A stretch of 64,000 bases of DNA from Alphaproteobacteria bacterium (GCA_021774615.1 JAJFIW010000004.1:62001-126000), one strand, 5' to 3'. Shown: positions 9,698 to 18,571, counted from the first letter of the stretch. The notes: a model not told the origin generated them from the letters alone. Made by a program: numbers and translations.

Positions 9698-10039
9698 ATG
9701 ACTGTAGAACAGGTTATGGCAAAGTCAAAACGAGCGCGAGATGCCCACCGTAAGCTAATGCTAGATATGGCAGCCCGTGGAGAGATGACCATGGCAGGCA
9801 GAGTCATGGCAAATGTTGATAAGCTAACCTTAGAAGCAACCCTTAGTAATAGTGAAGAGCTAGATGTTACTAAATATATCGTAGAAGCTGGTGGGATTGC
9901 CTTAAAGCGCGAAGAGTTGCCAGACTACGGCATTGACCCTGCAGTTTTATATTTAATGAACGAAGAAGAAAGTTTTGACCCTCCCGGAACATTCTATGGT
10001 TTTGATGATGGTTCAATAGTACTACTAGAGAATGACTAA
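9698..10039 (+). CDS. Hypothetical protein (113 aa)
   Basis: Unrecognised soluble protein. The N-terminal half is helical and basic to amphipathic (MTVEQVMAKSKRARDAHRKL). The C-terminal half is acidic and ends GFDDGSIVLLEND. There is no cysteine, signal peptide or membrane segment. It lies 15 bases upstream of another small acidic protein and is probably co-transcribed with it. A TTGAAT element at about 9637 could be its -35 box. Confidence 0.55.
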   Translation: MTVEQVMAKSKRARDAHRKLMLDMAARGEMTMAGRVMANVDKLTLEATLSNSEELDVTKYIVEAGGIALKREELPDYGIDPAVLYLMNEEESFDPPGTFYGFDDGSIVLLEND

Positions 10040-10054
10040 TAAGGAGATATAAAG

Positions 10055-10243
10055 ATGAATAATGCACATGAAATTGACCTTACCGAGATTGATGAGAGGG
10101 ATATTGCTCTTATTAAAAGGCAACAAGAACCTCATATTGCAGCAGAACTTGGGATTGCTCCATCTAGGCTAGATGGTGACGAGCCAGAGCAAGACTTTAA
10201 CTTAGAATTAGATGATGGTGAAGAACTAGACTTTGAGCGTTAA
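10055..10243 (+). CDS. Hypothetical acidic protein (62 aa)
   Basis: A very acidic 62-residue protein (segments EIDLTEIDERD and LELDDGEELDFER), with a strong AAGGAG ribosome site 8 bases before the ATG. It overlaps the 3' end of the convergent FRG-domain gene by 4 bases. The composition suggests a protein-binding or DNA-mimic-like surface, but no family is recognisable. Confidence 0.5.
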   Translation: MNNAHEIDLTEIDERDIALIKRQQEPHIAAELGIAPSRLDGDEPEQDFNLELDDGEELDFER

Positions 10244-10968
10244 TAGTCATTAAATCGCCACTGGAATTTTAAAGCGGCGCATAGCCCGTCGATATCGGGG
10301 AATACGGTGTGATCAGTAACACCAAGGTCGTATAGCTCTCGCATTAGGTCAATCTCACGACTAACATCAAAAAATATTTTATGGATTTTATTAGGTGTAA
10401 ACTTGTAGCCGTATGGCTGCAAGGTGAAAACGCTGTTTTGCGCTGGTATCCGAGGGCTAAAAGCAGGTGGGTGGTAAAGTCTAAATTCCTTAACCTCAAA
10501 CGGGTTTGACGCTTGGCGGGTTGAGATTTCTTTAGGTCTTTCTAACATTAGAATAACAGATTTACGGTTTTCATCAGGGTTCATAATCCCCATTTTTCGT
10601 AACGAAAATAGTGCTGCGGTTAGAGGGCTGCTGCTCCAATCAAGTAGCCGAGTTGGCAGGCCATGGTGGCGTGCCATGCATAGCCACTCAATATCAGTTT
10701 GGGGGATGTGGTCAAGGTATGGTAACGCTTGCGACTTAAAACGTTCGAGGAGGCGTTGTTCGTCTACTTTGTCTGTTTCAGGGTTATAAGAATGTAATTC
10801 TCCATTTGTTATACGCATCATATTGGGGCGATAAATGGTTGGCAATGGGTCGAAATCGTGGTTTTGCCCTCGATAAATAAAACCGTTGCCCGCACTGTTT
10901 TGCTGTTGTATCTCAGCAATTTTTGCTAGCAAGCTACGGATAGATGTAATGGTTGTTTGTGTTGTCAT
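10240..10968 (-). CDS. FRG-domain protein
   Basis: Contains the FRG domain: an early YRGQNHDFDPLPTIYR block (the family's F/Y-R-G-Q start followed by a P-x-x-x-R arginine), then the hallmark ARHHGLPTRLLDWSSSP, and a C-terminal RIPAQNSVF block. The biochemical role of FRG domains is not established; they occur in accessory and mobile regions. I take the ATG at 10968, giving 243 residues. An upstream TTG at 11016 would add 16 residues, and neither has a good ribosome site. It is a lone gene, convergent with the two small acidic-protein genes. Confidence 0.72.
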   Translation of the reverse strand: MTTQTTITSIRSLLAKIAEIQQQNSAGNGFIYRGQNHDFDPLPTIYRPNMMRITNGELHSYNPETDKVDEQRLLERFKSQALPYLDHIPQTDIEWLCMARHHGLPTRLLDWSSSPLTAALFSLRKMGIMNPDENRKSVILMLERPKEISTRQASNPFEVKEFRLYHPPAFSPRIPAQNSVFTLQPYGYKFTPNKIHKIFFDVSREIDLMRELYDLGVTDHTVFPDIDGLCAALKFQWRFNDY

Positions 10969-11117
10969 GGGTAATATACTAGCAGTATTTATATGTGTAA
11001 TAAAAAGATAATACAAAATTGTTATTATCTCTTGATTTTGTTTTTATATAGGACTATACCAAAATCACACTTTTTAAGAACTTCTTTTCTTTTTCCTCAC
11101 TACTTAGGAGGTATCGT

Positions 11118-11609
11118 ATGCCTAGAGAACTTTTAAAACCTATGGGAAGTTGTAGCCTACATAATAAAGACGATGGAATAGTCAAACTTATCGACTTTAT
11201 AACCGCTATGAATACCATTAAGGACACATTAAATTTATATTTTGACCATACGCATACGCCAATAATTGGTTTTTATTGGAATCCAGGGAGAATGTCTACT
11301 GTTGACAAAGACAATACTGCCCCAGATTACAGAGTTAGTACTCTGGCTGAAATTAGGCAAAATACATGGAATAAAGCTTTTGTTATAGGCGCACATTTTT
11401 CCATAAAATACCAGAAGGATGGTAGAGAATTATTTATTTCTATCAAAGTTGAAGCTAAAGGAGAATGTAGCAATAAAGTTTCGTGCCACTTCTTTGGTAT
11501 TGGTGGTGCTGATGAAGATATTGGTGCTGTAATGAATAAAATTACTGCCGCATCCCAAACATGTTTTATTATAAAAAATGAAGCTGCAGACCATAATTAC
11601 GGTGAATGA
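11118..11609 (+). CDS. Hypothetical protein (163 aa)
   Basis: Unrecognised soluble protein with a consensus AGGAGGT ribosome site before the ATG and a T/C-rich leader. The centre is rich in beta-type segments (AFVIGAHFSIKY, LFISIKVEAKG, SCHFFGIGGA). Five cysteines are spread along it without a metal-binding spacing. It is monocistronic, ending in a 20-bp perfect hairpin. Confidence 0.55.
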   Translation: MPRELLKPMGSCSLHNKDDGIVKLIDFITAMNTIKDTLNLYFDHTHTPIIGFYWNPGRMSTVDKDNTAPDYRVSTLAEIRQNTWNKAFVIGAHFSIKYQKDGRELFISIKVEAKGECSNKVSCHFFGIGGADEDIGAVMNKITAASQTCFIIKNEAADHNYGE

Positions 11610-11610
11610 A

Positions 11611-11656
11611 TTAAATCAAAAAGCACAGCCTATATGGGCTGTGCTTTTTGATTTAA
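11611..11656 (+). terminator. 20-bp perfect-stem terminator
   Basis: The arms TTAAATCAAAAAGCACAGCC and its exact complement flank a 6-base loop, with the T5 tract inside the 3' arm. It is placed directly behind the 163-aa gene and probably works on both strands. Confidence 0.85.
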
Positions 11657-11745
11657 TTTTACAGAATAAATATAGAGTTGTAGACAAATACAAGCTATGG
11701 CAGCATAATTAATTAATAATTCATTTAAAAAAAAGGTTTTTTGTT

Positions 11746-12213
11746 TTGGAAGAAATATTAGGGGAAAATATCCTAGAGAGATTTACTAATAAAGACAACA
11801 TTTCTGTTATGTGTAATAAGCGTGCACAACGGCAGAAATTGAATGTTTTGTTTGTTGAAGACGATGAAGCCACTCGCACCCTTTTAGGGATGACTGCCAC
11901 ATCATTAGAGAAAAACTGTGAAGTAACTCTAGCAGAAACCATGAAAGATGGGGCTGCTCGTTACTTAGAAAATGTCCCTAATATTGCATTTCTTGACATC
12001 CAGCTCCCTGATGGTAGCGGTCTTGATATTTTAAAGCTTATAAAAGCTAATGACCCTGACGCTTATGTTGTTATGATTACAGCTAATACAACACCTGCAA
12101 ATGTTAATATTGCTATTACAGCAGGTGCAGATGCTTTTATTGCAAAACCATTCACTAAAAAGAAAATACAAGATATTTTCGATAAATATGTAAATAAACA
12201 ACCTAGGAAATAA
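11746..12213 (+). CDS. Stand-alone response regulator receiver, copy 1
   Basis: A CheY-like receiver domain preceded by an N-terminal helical lead of about 35 residues and with no output domain. The acidic pocket is FVEDDE, the phospho-acceptor aspartate is in FLDIQLPDG, the threonine is in MITAN and the lysine is in AKPFT, so it should accept phosphate. It uses a TTG start, as do the two related genes downstream. Eight bases after its TAA a separate Hpt gene begins in another frame. Together these two genes match, in order, the fused proteins at 12581 and 13383. It probably relays phosphate with that Hpt and a histidine kinase encoded elsewhere. Confidence 0.85.
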   Translation: MEEILGENILERFTNKDNISVMCNKRAQRQKLNVLFVEDDEATRTLLGMTATSLEKNCEVTLAETMKDGAARYLENVPNIAFLDIQLPDGSGLDILKLIKANDPDAYVVMITANTTPANVNIAITAGADAFIAKPFTKKKIQDIFDKYVNKQPRK

Positions 12214-12220
12214 TAGCCCT

Positions 12221-12535
12221 ATGAATATCCTTAATCGAGAGAACCTACAAGATGCTACCGATGGTGATACTTCTATGGAAGCAATGCTATATCAGTCATT
12301 TTTTAAGGGTAGTAAAGAGTATATAGAAGTAATAAATAACCCTAGTAGTAGCTCTGAAGAAGTTGCAAGAGCGCTGCACTCTCTAAAGGGGTTAGCACTT
12401 AATATGGGTGCAGAACAACTTGGCGATATATGTAGGATTGCTGAAAGTGGTTCTTATGATGCTGCTACATTTGATGCTGCTTATGTAGCTGTGTGCGAAC
12501 AAATGCAACGAATTATTGATACTGTAGAAGATTAA
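12221..12535 (+). CDS. Histidine phosphotransfer (Hpt) protein
   Basis: A 104-residue helical protein homologous to the C-terminal halves of the next two genes (shared ML-YQSF-type and EAM motifs). It keeps the Hpt signature ALHSLKGLALNMGA, with the phospho-accepting histidine at about residue 53 followed by K and G at the usual spacing. It is therefore the only copy of the three that can chemically carry phosphate. It starts 7 bases after the response-regulator stop and is surely in the same transcript. Confidence 0.82.
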   Translation: MNILNRENLQDATDGDTSMEAMLYQSFFKGSKEYIEVINNPSSSSEEVARALHSLKGLALNMGAEQLGDICRIAESGSYDAATFDAAYVAVCEQMQRIIDTVED

Positions 12536-12580
12536 CAACTAATACTGTGTTTCTTATATAAAAAAATAAGAGTAAGTAAC

Positions 12581-13351
12581 TTGAGAAATAATATTGTAGA
12601 AGATCTATCAGATAAGAAAAAAGTTGCAGCTTTATGCACTAGGCGCTTAAAGCGTGATAAAACTTGTGTGCTATTTATTGAAGATGACCGCTCAACACGA
12701 GTATTATTAAAAACTACTGCCATGTCTCTATATCCAGCCTATGATATTGAAGTAGCAGAAACAAGCGCAGAAGGGGTAGAAGCATATTTTGAATATGCAC
12801 CCGACATTATATTTTTCGATATTAATTTACCTGATGGCAATGGCCTAGAGTTGATGAAAGTTATTAGAAAGCATGATGCTGAAGCGTACCTAGTTATGCT
12901 TACTTCTTATGCTACCTCAGTAAATGTTAAGCAAGCTGTAGCTATTGGGGTGAACGGCTTTATTGTAAAACCATTTACTCGGAGCAAGCTAGAAGAAGCG
13001 TTCATTAATTACACTAAAATGGATAAATCTATTAATACCGATATTCTTGACCGTAGTAATTTGCAGAAAACACTTAATGGCAATATTTCTATGGAAGCTA
13101 TGATGTACGAGTCATTTTTGAATGTTAGTAAGAAATATGTATCACAAATAGAAGAACCTGATGATGCTATTGAATATATTAATGCATTGAGTTCTTTAAA
13201 TAAATTGGCATCAGAGCTAGGTGCCAATAGGTTGGCTAACTTATGTTATTTAGCCGAAAATGGCTCTTTAGATATTATAATCTTTAATGAGACATATGTA
13301 GTTACTTGCGAAGAAATGAAAAAAGTAATTGATAGGTCAGAGTTTAATTAG
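12581..13351 (+). CDS. Response regulator fused to a degenerate Hpt domain, copy 2
   Basis: 256 residues. The receiver (about 30-145) is intact: FIEDDR, FFDINLPDG, MLTSY and VKPFT. A short linker with NTDILDRSNLQ leads to an Hpt-like C-terminal domain (about 155-256), in which the signature reads ALSSLNKLASELGA. The histidine is replaced by serine and the conserved glycine is lost, so it cannot accept phosphate. The start is TTG with a purine-rich site (AAGAGTAAG). It lies 45 bases after the Hpt gene in the same direction. The dead domain may serve as a dimerisation or docking module. Confidence 0.82.
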   Translation: MRNNIVEDLSDKKKVAALCTRRLKRDKTCVLFIEDDRSTRVLLKTTAMSLYPAYDIEVAETSAEGVEAYFEYAPDIIFFDINLPDGNGLELMKVIRKHDAEAYLVMLTSYATSVNVKQAVAIGVNGFIVKPFTRSKLEEAFINYTKMDKSINTDILDRSNLQKTLNGNISMEAMMYESFLNVSKKYVSQIEEPDDAIEYINALSSLNKLASELGANRLANLCYLAENGSLDIIIFNETYVVTCEEMKKVIDRSEFN

Positions 13352-13382
13352 ATTAATAATATGATTATAGAAAGAGCAAGTC

Positions 13383-14156
13383 TTGGAAATCAACTCTCTA
13401 GAGAAATTTTTAGATAAGAAAAATATTGCAGCAGTGCGCAATAAACGTATGGAGAGAGAGAAGATATGTGTGCTTTTTATAGAGGATGATGAAGCTACAC
13501 AAACTTTGCTGCGGATGACAGCAGCATCATTACAGCCAACCTATGACCTAATTGTTGCTGAGAATAGTAAAGATGGGCTCAAAAGTTATTTCGGTCATGC
13601 TCCAGACATAACATTTCTTGATATTCAACTCCCCGATGGTTCTGGCTTAGATATTCTGAAAGTTATAAAAAAACATGATCCTAACTCTTATGTTGTAATG
13701 CTTACAGCTAATGCAACTTCTATAAATGTTAAGAAGGCTACTGTTTTTGGTGCAGATGGGTTTATTGCAAAGCCTTTTACCAAAAACAGCATGAAGCAAA
13801 TCTTCGGTAAGTACACTAGAAATGATGAGGTCTACAATACTGACCTTATCGACCGTAATGTTGTGCAGTCTATTAGCTTTAATGACTCTGAGATGGAAGC
13901 AATGATATATAAATCATTTCTAGATAAGAGCCAAGCCTATATTAATAATATAAGAGAGCCTGATAGTGCCGATGTATACGAAAAAGCACTACTCAACATG
14001 AAAAAATTAGCTATTAATGTAGGTGCTAATAAGTTAGCAAATATTTGTAGCTTAGCAAAAGAAAACCCTGTAGACATCAACATATTAAATGGCATTTACA
14101 ATACAACTATTGATAAAATCCAGAGTATTGTTGATAGTTTAGGCGTAGAAGAATAA
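13383..14156 (+). CDS. Response regulator fused to a degenerate Hpt domain, copy 3
   Basis: 257 residues with the same plan as copy 2. The receiver is intact (FIEDDE, FLDIQLPDG, MLTAN, AKPFT). The C-terminal Hpt-like domain reads ALLNMKKLAINVGA, with leucine where the phospho-histidine should be and lysine where the glycine should be. The receiver of copy 3 resembles that of copy 1 more closely than copy 2 does (identical FLDIQLPDGSGLDIL). It uses a TTG start preceded by AAGAGCAAG and begins 31 bases after copy 2. It faces the 14168 gene tail to tail. Confidence 0.82.
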   Translation: MEINSLEKFLDKKNIAAVRNKRMEREKICVLFIEDDEATQTLLRMTAASLQPTYDLIVAENSKDGLKSYFGHAPDITFLDIQLPDGSGLDILKVIKKHDPNSYVVMLTANATSINVKKATVFGADGFIAKPFTKNSMKQIFGKYTRNDEVYNTDLIDRNVVQSISFNDSEMEAMIYKSFLDKSQAYINNIREPDSADVYEKALLNMKKLAINVGANKLANICSLAKENPVDINILNGIYNTTIDKIQSIVDSLGVEE

Positions 14157-14167
14157 TCTCTGTTTTT

Positions 14168-14824
14168 TTACTGGCTATTAAAAACCTCAGCAAAACGCCA
14201 TGTTAGCGACCTTGCCATTTTAAGAGCAAGAAAGAAGTAACCACCAAGTAAAATAGCAAAGTTAGTTGCAATAATAATGGGTGTAGATACCCCTTGGAAT
14301 ACTCCTACCGAATGTACAAGCTCTGGGCTTTCTGGTGCACCTGAAATAAGCATAACCCCTAATATAAGGTTAAGTAACGCCGAGCAAGCTAGGCTTACAA
14401 GAAAGACCAACTGCGCCGAAACACGGTAACGATGGTAGTGCTTTATTTTTCCTCGTTCTGTAAACCCTTGTAACAAGGCGTCAGCTTTAAATATTTTGTT
14501 CCAGAAAAAATCAGCAAGAGGGTGTCTTAAAATAATTAATACTAGTAATGCTGTTGCCAAAAGGGCGGGGATGCCCACTTCTTTAGCAATAAATAACGAC
14601 TTAGTACCACCCAGTAGCAGCAATACCCCGTTGATTGCCACCATTAACGAGCCAAGCGCCGAATGGATAAAACCATCTTGCTTGCTCAATAAAGTATATA
14701 CCGCATAAAGCAAAGGCAAAGAAAGCGCCACTATAACAGCATAAATAACCCCTAAGTATTCTTCCTTAGAAAGAATTGTTAATGCAACAATTGGCAGAAT
14801 ATAATTAATTACTATCCGTAGCAT
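14168..14824 (-). CDS. Membrane protein, VC0807-like
   Basis: A 218-residue integral membrane protein with about six hydrophobic segments, near residues 5-18, 25-44, 54-75, 82-98, 135-158 and 182-202. A central cytoplasmic loop carries a basic HYHRYR cluster. The general plan and the loop resemble the VC0807 family of uncharacterised proteins, but I judge this from pattern only. It begins 3 bases after the stop of the permuted NlpC/P60 hydrolase gene, so the two are translationally linked and probably act together at the envelope. Confidence 0.6.
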   Translation of the reverse strand: MLRIVINYILPIVALTILSKEEYLGVIYAVIVALSLPLLYAVYTLLSKQDGFIHSALGSLMVAINGVLLLLGGTKSLFIAKEVGIPALLATALLVLIILRHPLADFFWNKIFKADALLQGFTERGKIKHYHRYRVSAQLVFLVSLACSALLNLILGVMLISGAPESPELVHSVGVFQGVSTPIIIATNFAILLGGYFFLALKMARSLTWRFAEVFNSQ

Positions 14825-14827
14825 AAA

Positions 14828-15565
14828 TTAGCCCCATTTAAGTTCTTTGTAGTTAAAACCTTGTTCTATAGTTGGTTTTATAACACTAAAATATGGTGAT
14901 AGGTCAAAATCTCGTGGTGTAAATAGGCTGTGGTGGCGAATATGGAGGATTTCCTCCATATTTCCTTGGCTCTCTCCACCGCCTGCGTGCCCTCTCATTT
15001 CTGGTAAAATAGGGTATTTTATGCTTTGAAATGCTTGGGCAATAAGGCTCGAACAGATAGCTTGGGTTGGGTCGCCACTGCCTAAAGCAAGCATTTTTCG
15101 CCGCCATCCCGTTGGTACTGGTGGTTCGCTAATAAGGTAGCGTACAAGGTCAAAAATGTTTTTAAGGTCATATTGTTTACCAATACTACCGACCATATAA
15201 TCTACTATTTTTTTAGTGTCAGCCGCGCTTAAGCCATGTGGGCGGCAAATCCGAGTTGATAAATGAGCATAGTTTGATAGCGGTACTGCCCGCACTCCTG
15301 CGGATAAATCAGCCTCAATTAGGCACTTGGGGGCATCTGTATTGTCATCAATAGCATCGCCTACATAAAATGCTGCGTGTGACCAAGTAGACTGGGTTAA
15401 GTATTTAATAGCAGTGCTAATCCGCTGGTTGCCCTCTATAAGCAGTATGTCACCAGTTTGTAAGGTCTTTTTTAGCCCCTCAAAAGATGTGTGCTCTTTA
15501 GGGGTGTGTGTTTTAACTGTTTTTTGTAAATAACGCCCTAAAAGGCGACCAAGTTGTTCGAACAT
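14828..15565 (-). CDS. YiiX/YebB-like permuted NlpC/P60 hydrolase
   Basis: A circularly permuted papain-fold hydrolase. The motif order is GDILLIEG at about residue 36, the catalytic histidine in SHAAFYVG, the acidic residue in CLIEAD, and the catalytic cysteine in AICSSLIAQAF near residue 192. In this family the cysteine comes after the histidine, as seen here. Members act on amide or ester bonds in peptidoglycan, lipid or protein substrates. There is no signal peptide, so a cytoplasmic or membrane-surface site is likely. It is first in a two-gene minus-strand operon with the VC0807-like membrane protein, and divergent from aspS. Confidence 0.78.
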   Translation of the reverse strand: MFEQLGRLLGRYLQKTVKTHTPKEHTSFEGLKKTLQTGDILLIEGNQRISTAIKYLTQSTWSHAAFYVGDAIDDNTDAPKCLIEADLSAGVRAVPLSNYAHLSTRICRPHGLSAADTKKIVDYMVGSIGKQYDLKNIFDLVRYLISEPPVPTGWRRKMLALGSGDPTQAICSSLIAQAFQSIKYPILPEMRGHAGGGESQGNMEEILHIRHHSLFTPRDFDLSPYFSVIKPTIEQGFNYKELKWG

Positions 15566-15684
15566 GCTTATTCCTTATTAATTCAGAGGCTATTTTACAC
15601 CATAAGTACTAACTATTGCTTGAAAAAATACACTTTACTGATAACATGACCCAGTTAATTTTATTAAAGAGAGAGTGGTTTAAT

Positions 15685-17490
15685 ATGCATACTCAATACC
15701 GTAGTCATACTTGTGGTCAATTAAACGAGGAACAAATCGGCCAAGAGGTAAATTTATCAGGTTGGATATACCGCCGCCGCGATCATGGTGGTGTTTTGTT
15801 TATTGATATGCGTGACCACCATGGTGTAACCCAAATTGTGTTCCACCCTGAAAGTGGTTGCATCGACACTGTGTCGCACCTATCTCTCGAGAGTGTAATA
15901 AAAATTACAGGTAAAGTTCTAAAGCGTGATGATGCGCAAATAAACACTAAAATCCCTACTGGTGCTATCGAAGTACACGTAGACACGGTTGAAGTTCTAA
16001 GTAAAGTAGAGCAATTACCATGGGCAATCGCAGACGACAGCATCCCCGAAGAGCTACGTTTGCAATACCGCTACCTAGACTTGCGCCGCGAGAAACTACA
16101 CGCAAACATTAACCTCCGCAGCGACATTATCGCTTCTATCCGTAAACGGATGTGGGCTATGGATTTTCGCGAATTCCAGACCCCAATTCTAACTGCAAGC
16201 TCTCCTGAAGGCGCACGCGACTTTTTGGTGCCAAGCCGTTTGCACCCTGGTAAATTTTACGCACTACCACAAGCTCCACAACAGTTTAAACAATTGTTGA
16301 TGGTTTCAGGGTTCGACAAATACTTCCAAATTGCACCATGCTTTAGGGACGAAGACCCCCGCGCCGACCGTAGCCCGGGCGAGTTCTACCAGCTGGATAT
16401 GGAAATGAGCTTTGTAAGCCAAGAAGACGTATTCGAAGTAACCGAGAATGTTATCGGTGGGTTATTCCGCGAGTTTGCAAATGGCAAGGAAGTTATCACA
16501 GGTACCGACAGCGATAAGTTTGTCCGAATTACATTTGACGATGCAATGCTAAAATATGGCTCAGACAAACCAGACTTACGTAACCCTATCGAGGTTTCGG
16601 ACGTTTCAGACGTATTTTTAGCAAGCGAGTTTAAAGCATTTAAAGGTGTGGTAGAGCGTGGCGGTTGCGTCCGTGCAATCCCTGCACCACAAGCATCAAA
16701 ACAACCTCGGAGCTGGTTCGATAAACTAGTAGGCTGGGCAACTGGCGAGCTTGGTGCAGGTGGCTTAGGTTACATTACTCAAGATGAAAATGGCGAGTTT
16801 AAAGGCCCAATTGCTAAGTTTTTAACTCCAGAGCAAATCCAAACTATTTTTGACACTGCAAAAGCAGGCAAGGGTGATGTTGTATTCTTTATGGCATGCA
16901 ACAAGCACGATGTGCATAAATTTGTAGGCCCAGTACGGACAAGGATTGGTGAAGACTTAGAACTGATTGACCCGAGCGTATTTAAATTCTGCTGGATTAT
17001 CGACTTCCCAATGTTTGAATACGATGAAGAGCGTAAAAAAGTGGACTTTTCCCACAATCCATTCTCGATGCCACAAGGCGGAATGGAAGACCTAGATAAT
17101 AAAGACCCATTGGAGATTAAAGCATTCCAGTACGACGTTGTTTGTAATGGTTTTGAGTTGTCGTCAGGTGCTATCCGTAACCACCGCCCTGACATTATGT
17201 ATAAAGCGTTCGAAATTGCAGGCTACAGCCGCTCGCAAGTAGATAACGACTTTGCAGGCATGATTACCGCATTTAAATATGGCGCACCTCCACACGGTGG
17301 GATTGCTCCAGGGATAGACCGCATGGTAATGCTACTAGCAGACGTACCAAACCTGCGCGAAATCATCGCATTCCCGATGAACCAACGGGCGCAAGACTTA
17401 ATGATGAACGCCCCAGCTGAAGTTAACATCGAGCAACTACGCGAGCTAAATGTTAAAGTAGCTCTGCCACCTAAGGCATTGGCTGGCTAA
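15685..17490 (+). CDS. aspS: Aspartyl-tRNA synthetase (bacterial type)
   Basis: A class II synthetase that charges tRNA-Asp. The N-terminal OB-fold anticodon domain contains [11 protein letters not shown]. Motif 2 contains [10 protein letters not shown], and the large bacterial GAD insertion domain lies between motifs 2 and 3. Motif 3 is [13 protein letters not shown] start at the ATG at 15685 ([13 protein letters not shown]), giving 601 residues; an in-frame TTG at 15616 would add 23 residues foreign to the family. Whether it also charges tRNA-Asn depends on whether asnS is absent and gatCAB present elsewhere in the genome. Confidence 0.95.
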   Translation: MHTQYRSHTCGQLNEEQIGQEVNLSGWIYRRRDHGGVLFIDMRDHHGVTQIVFHPESGCIDTVSHLSLESVIKITGKVLKRDDAQINTKIPTGAIEVHVDTVEVLSKVEQLPWAIADDSIPEELRLQYRYLDLRREKLHANINLRSDIIASIRKRMWAMDFREFQTPILTASSPEGARDFLVPSRLHPGKFYALPQAPQQFKQLLMVSGFDKYFQIAPCFRDEDPRADRSPGEFYQLDMEMSFVSQEDVFEVTENVIGGLFREFANGKEVITGTDSDKFVRITFDDAMLKYGSDKPDLRNPIEVSDVSDVFLASEFKAFKGVVERGGCVRAIPAPQASKQPRSWFDKLVGWATGELGAGGLGYITQDENGEFKGPIAKFLTPEQIQTIFDTAKAGKGDVVFFMACNKHDVHKFVGPVRTRIGEDLELIDPSVFKFCWIIDFPMFEYDEERKKVDFSHNPFSMPQGGMEDLDNKDPLEIKAFQYDVVCNGFELSSGAIRNHRPDIMYKAFEIAGYSRSQVDNDFAGMITAFKYGAPPHGGIAPGIDRMVMLLADVPNLREIIAFPMNQRAQDLMMNAPAEVNIEQLRELNVKVALPPKALAG

Positions 17491-17503
17491 GCTAGCTTTA
17501 TTC

Positions 17504-17539
17504 TAAAAAAACCGCTCTTAACTTAAGAGCGGTTTTTTG
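17504..17539 (+). terminator. Intrinsic terminator after aspS
   Basis: The arms AAACCGCTCTTAA and TTAAGAGCGGTTT end in T6. It lies 14 bases after the aspS stop and separates aspS from the paralog array. Confidence 0.92.
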
Positions 17540-17549
17540 TTTAATACCC

Positions 17550-17577
17550 TTGAATATATAAAATAGATGCTTACAAT
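17550..17577 (+). promoter_or_regulatory. Putative promoter of array gene 1
   Basis: TTGAAT, 16 bases, then TACAAT. It starts 11 bases after a terminator, and its -10 end is about 57 bases before the ATG. The same arrangement recurs before array genes 4, 5, 6 and 7. Confidence 0.4.
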
Positions 17578-17633
17578 AAATATACTTTCTTAAGTAATCT
17601 TTTCTAATGTTTCATTTTTTATGCGAGGTGTTT

Positions 17634-17969
17634 ATGTTTTTTTATAAACCAACACTAATTGCAACAACTATGGTTACCACTAGTTCTACAGAGGTAACGA
17701 TATTAAGATTGTTTGATAATGGAGAGGTTGTATCTAAAACTTTATATAAAAAAGGCAAAATAGAAGGCAAGTACGAATTGTTCTCTAAGCCTGAAGTTGA
17801 TGGAGATAACTTCATTTTAACCCTTAAATCAAGCTTGGGTTACCCATCGTGCCAACTACTGGCACAAGAAGGTAACAACATTTTATTTTTTGAAACAGCT
17901 GTGGAGCTATGGAATAGTATGAGCCCGCAGTTAACCAATAACCCACAACTCCTAGCCAATGCGGCATAG
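17634..17969 (+). CDS. Array gene 1: divergent paralog, no membrane anchor
   Basis: First of eight tandem related genes. 111 residues from the ATG at 17634, chosen because GCGAGGTG just before it matches the ribosome sites of its paralogs; an ATG at 17607 would add 9 residues. It shares the family's C-terminal half: a beta-type segment (NFILTLKS), then SCQLLAQEGN, then the helix ILFFETAVELWNSM. Unlike the other members it has no convincing transmembrane segment, so it may be a soluble or shortened version. The function is unknown. Confidence 0.6.
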   Translation: MFFYKPTLIATTMVTTSSTEVTILRLFDNGEVVSKTLYKKGKIEGKYELFSKPEVDGDNFILTLKSSLGYPSCQLLAQEGNNILFFETAVELWNSMSPQLTNNPQLLANAA

Positions 17970-17996
17970 GTTTTGTCCGTTTCTGTAACAAAACTT

Positions 17997-18032
17997 GCAA
18001 AGGTAATGTATATGCTTTATACATTACCTTTG
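17997..18032 (+). terminator. Terminator of array gene 1
   Basis: The arms CAAAGGTAATGTATA and its near-exact complement flank a short loop, followed by a T-rich stretch. Confidence 0.75.
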
Positions 18033-18074
18033 TACTTTGTTATCTTTTCTACTTTTTCCTGACAGGAGAATACC

Positions 18075-18518
18075 ATGTTTGACAAACCCGATACCCCTAC
18101 TATGGGAACGCTTAATGCACCGGAAACAGTTATGGGGTTAACCCAAGCTGAGTTCGGCTTTGGTATAACATTCATCATTTTGGCAATTGGGCTTTTTTTG
18201 TTTTTCCGAGTTTATCGGAGCAAACTAAGAAAAGCTAATGGGCACATGCCCGAAATTATCAAGTTTGAAGGCAACGCAGGCTCGTACATGATCGTGAATG
18301 GCGCTTGCGAAAAAGTGTCAACTTTAGGGCTTACGTTTGGCTCTGGCGAGTATGAGGTTGAAGCCGTCACCAAGAATGATAATGGTAGCTTAACCATCAT
18401 CATGCTAAATAATGATGATTGTTTTCGCTGCGAGGTTGAAAACCAGCAAGGCAATGCCGAACTATACAAACAAATTACTGCAGTTGCAGTTGCAGTTTTG
18501 AAGTTCCCTCCTCGGTAG
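18075..18518 (+). CDS. Array gene 2: membrane-anchored paralog
   Basis: 147 residues with a consensus AGGAG ribosome site. A polar lead of about 26 residues is followed by one transmembrane segment (about 28-46) and the basic flank RVYRSKLRK, so the soluble domain should face the cytoplasm by the positive-inside rule. The domain ends with the family signature: SLTIIMLN, then CEVENQQGNAELYKQI, and a final strand VLKFPPR. Function unknown. Most residues outside the signature differ from its neighbours, so the family is old or fast-evolving. Confidence 0.7.
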   Translation: MFDKPDTPTMGTLNAPETVMGLTQAEFGFGITFIILAIGLFLFFRVYRSKLRKANGHMPEIIKFEGNAGSYMIVNGACEKVSTLGLTFGSGEYEVEAVTKNDNGSLTIIMLNNDDCFRCEVENQQGNAELYKQITAVAVAVLKFPPR

Positions 18519-18536
18519 TTTTTTTGTATCAAAACG

Positions 18537-18571
18537 AAGCAGACCCCCTTTATGCAAGGGGGTCTGCTTAC
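18537..18571 (+). terminator. Terminator of array gene 2
   Basis: A 14-bp arm (AAGCAGACCCCCTT) and its complement flank a short loop. The hairpin covers an in-frame ATG at 18552, which argues that gene 3 starts downstream at 18591. Confidence 0.8.

Noticed and set aside
12205-12225. Sequencing error splitting the first receiver-Hpt gene
   Set aside because: The Hpt gene has its own ATG eight bases after a clean stop; joining would need more than removal of one stop, so a real split is more likely.
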